A stretch of 6,894 nucleotides of DNA from an uncultured Prevotellaceae bacterium (GTDB taxonomy: Bacteria; Bacteroidota; Bacteroidia; Bacteroidales; Bacteroidaceae), in assembly GCA_900315105.1 (NCBI GenBank), contig OMXX01000155.1, positions 1-6,894 of the forward strand, in the 5' to 3' direction. The notes below the pieces were generated by a model. It searched no databases. It had not been told where the DNA came from and saw only the letters and a program-made list of their open reading frames with translations. A program made the translations under genes and the position numbers. Positions 5,496 to 6,894 of this stretch are shown piece by piece (the stretch's first letter is position 1; each line of letters opens with the position of its first letter).

Positions 5496-6728
5496 ATGAT
5501 AATTCAATTTTCTATCGCAAATTATCTGTCTTTCAAAGAGCCGGCGACGTTATCCCTTGCCGCTACATCTTTAAGGGAACCCGAGGCAGAAACCAGCGGA
5601 GCTTCCTTTGAACTGGATGGTACCAACTTTAAGCTTCTAAAAAGTGCTGTAGTGTTCGGAGCCAATGCATCGGGCAAGTCCAACTTAATCAAAGCATTTC
5701 ACTTTTTCAAAGACTTTGTATTCAACTCTTTCAAGGCTTTGCAGTCGGCTGAACAGATTTCTGTAGAGCCATTCCGTCTGAATGCTGCCTCTGCGAAAGA
5801 GCCGAGCATGATGGAAATGGTGATGGCCGCAGAAGGCAGCATCTTCCGTTATGGTTTTGAAGTAACACCTACCGCTGTCTGCAAGGAATGGCTTTACAAG
5901 AAAGCCTGCAAACCACGCTCAAAGGAGATAGAACTGTTCTATAGGGAGAATGGGCTGTTCAACGTCCATGCGAAATACAGCCAGGCGAAAGAGCTCGTCA
6001 ATAAGAAAATGATTCGGGACAATGCGCTGCTTCTCTCTACCCTCGCCCAGTTCAATGACCCGACTGCAGTCTCGCTTATCCGCTGGTTGGGCGAGACGCA
6101 ATGCTTAACCGAACAAGACGAGACCAATATATGGAAGGATGCGCTCAAGCATCTTGATGACCCAAATATGAGAAGGCGCATCGTGGCGTTCTCACAATAT
6201 GCCGACCTTGGTCTTGATGACATCGAGAAGGTCAACAATCGTCTTGTGAGTACCCATGCGTTGTTTGACAATGACGGCGACAAGGCAGGCAACGTCTCTT
6301 TTCCCTTCGAGGTGAACGAGTCGGAAGGCACGCTCAAGTACTTCGCTTTCGCCTATCCTATCCTTCATGCCCTTGACACGGGTACACGACTTATCATAGA
6401 CGAGCTCGGCGCAAAACTCCATCCAACGCTATTGGAGCACATCGTAGGTCTCTTCAACAATGCGACAACCAATCCTCGGAACGCCCAGCTGATTTTCACC
6501 ACCCACGATACCAATTTGCTCAGTTCCCATCTTTTCCGTCGTGATCAGATATGGTTCACGCAAAAGGACATATACGGTGCATCACGTATCTTCTCACTTG
6601 CCGAATATAAGGTGCGCAGCAATGCGCCTTTTGAACGTGACTATCTTTTAGGGAAATTCGGCGCCACTCCGATCATTGGCAACCCAAACTATGCATTGCT
6701 AAGCACTAAAGACGATATAGAGAGATAG
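5496..6728 (+). CDS. AAA15-family (COG1106, RloA-like) ABC-class ATPase, 410 aa
   Basis: A cytoplasmic P-loop ATPase of the SMC/RecF/OLD-like kind. Domains in order: N-terminal strand IIQFSIANYLSFKEPATLSL (family hallmark 'NYxSFKE'), Walker A GANASGKS at 55-62, an insertion region at about 100-260, an ABC-like signature ESEGT at 275-279, Walker B RLIIDEL at 298-304 with D302-E303 followed by KLHP, and an H-loop/switch FTTHDTNLL at 334-342 with H337. The C-terminus carries the conserved YLLGKFGATPII at 383-394. All nucleotide-binding parts are present and the length is normal, so it should hydrolyse ATP as a dimer. Such ATPases occur in anti-phage systems, often beside a nuclease-like RloB or another effector. 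No such partner follows within the window. The ATG at 5496 fits the N-terminal strand and the promoter. The gene appears more GC-rich than the barrel fragment and intergenic DNA, suggesting a separate origin. Its specific function is unknown. Confidence 0.9.
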   Translation: MIIQFSIANYLSFKEPATLSLAATSLREPEAETSGASFELDGTNFKLLKSAVVFGANASGKSNLIKAFHFFKDFVFNSFKALQSAEQISVEPFRLNAASAKEPSMMEMVMAAEGSIFRYGFEVTPTAVCKEWLYKKACKPRSKEIELFYRENGLFNVHAKYSQAKELVNKKMIRDNALLLSTLAQFNDPTAVSLIRWLGETQCLTEQDETNIWKDALKHLDDPNMRRRIVAFSQYADLGLDDIEKVNNRLVSTHALFDNDGDKAGNVSFPFEVNESEGTLKYFAFAYPILHALDTGTRLIIDELGAKLHPTLLEHIVGLFNNATTNPRNAQLIFTTHDTNLLSSHLFRRDQIWFTQKDIYGASRIFSLAEYKVRSNAPFERDYLLGKFGATPIIGNPNYALLSTKDDIER

Positions 6729-6759
6729 TGGGACTCCATTGCGACCGAAACCATCTAAC

Positions 6760-6894
6760 TTACTTTGTATTCAGCATGTTAAGTTTTTTGTTCAGCATGT
6801 AAAGTACCATGCTGCAATATGGTTTGTATGCAAGAACCATATGTCCGTTGATATTTTCCTTATGTTTACTTTCCCATACGTCAATAAGATGTCG
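6760..6894 (-). CDS. Possible 3' end of a convergent gene running off the window (44 codons)
   Basis: On the minus strand a frame is open from the window edge to TAA at 6760-6762 and ends with tyrosine/leucine-rich residues (CSMVLYMLNKKLNMLNTK). It would converge on the ATPase gene, leaving 31 bp between the stops. Two other frames here are also open over much of the same stretch, so this is weak. No family is recognised. Confidence 0.2.
   Translation of the reverse strand, partial: RHLIDVWESKHKENINGHMVLAYKPYCSMVLYMLNKKLNMLNTK
6770..6805. repeat. Two direct copies of a 15-bp repeat, 21-bp period
   Basis: TTCAGCATGTTAAGT at 6770-6784 and TTCAGCATGTAAAGT at 6791-6805 differ at one base. The second copy also pairs with CATGCTG at 6808-6814 (stem CAGCATG 6793-6799, 8-nt loop). 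They could be an operator pair or a 3' processing site, or a coding repeat of the convergent frame (MLN...MLN). Confidence 0.4.
6817..6842. repeat. 8-bp hairpin downstream of the ATPase gene
   Basis: ATATGGTT at 6817-6824 pairs exactly with AACCATAT at 6835-6842 over a 10-nt loop. No T-run follows on either strand, so it is not a convincing intrinsic terminator. Together with the preceding CAGCATG hairpin it could mark the 3' end of the ATPase transcript. Confidence 0.3.

Noticed and set aside
5939..6422. Minus-strand frames of 132 and 76 codons inside the ATPase gene
   Set aside because: They are opposite strongly conserved ATPase motifs and have no family features of their own.
1..6894. 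CRISPR arrays, tRNA or rRNA genes, plasmid origin or integrase attachment repeats
   Set aside because: No regularly spaced repeats, cloverleaf-like segments, conserved rRNA stretches, or iteron sets were seen on either strand.
6729..6894. RloB-type partner after the ATPase
   Set aside because: The remaining 166 bp on the plus strand show only short open frames without RloB-like residues.

Overview
The window looks like an accessory, decaying stretch of a Bacteroidales genome (Bacteroides or a close relative). The evidence is three promoters with the Bacteroidetes -7 box TAnnTTTG, a SusC/TonB-receptor-like outer-membrane barrel gene, starts without strong Shine-Dalgarno sites, and moderately AT-rich DNA. 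The species cannot be told from the sequence.

Layout: (1) 76-1131, minus strand: the middle of an outer-membrane beta-barrel (OMP_b-brl / TonB-receptor-like) gene, broken at both ends. Its 5' side is cut by an insertion sequence and its 3' side runs into foreign sequence near position 80. (2) 1132-2454: a complete IS4-family insertion sequence of 1,323 bp, with imperfect 24-bp terminal inverted repeats, its own promoter and an intact 390-aa DDE transposase. (3) 2455-2830: about 375 bp without a convincing gene, holding two hairpins, a possible membrane-peptide relic on the minus strand, and a promoter at its right end. (4) 2831-5438, plus strand: an apparent operon of a short unrecognised gene, a 642-aa protein with a PD-(D/E)XK nuclease-like signature, and, 2 nt after its stop, a SIR2-like gene broken by two frame changes and far shorter than usual. 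(5) 5496-6728, plus strand: an intact 410-aa AAA15-type (COG1106, RloA-like) ABC-class ATPase with its own well-formed promoter. (6) 6729-6894: short repeats, a hairpin and open frames running off the edge.

The gene content (nuclease-like protein, SIR2-like NADase/NAD-binding relic, AAA15 ATPase, IS element, truncated surface receptor) fits a phage-defence or accessory island. The most interesting candidate is the unrecognised small protein + PD-(D/E)XK protein + SIR2 arrangement, which could be a defence operon whose SIR2 component has died here. That role is inference from motifs and context. No named system could be assigned from the sequence alone.
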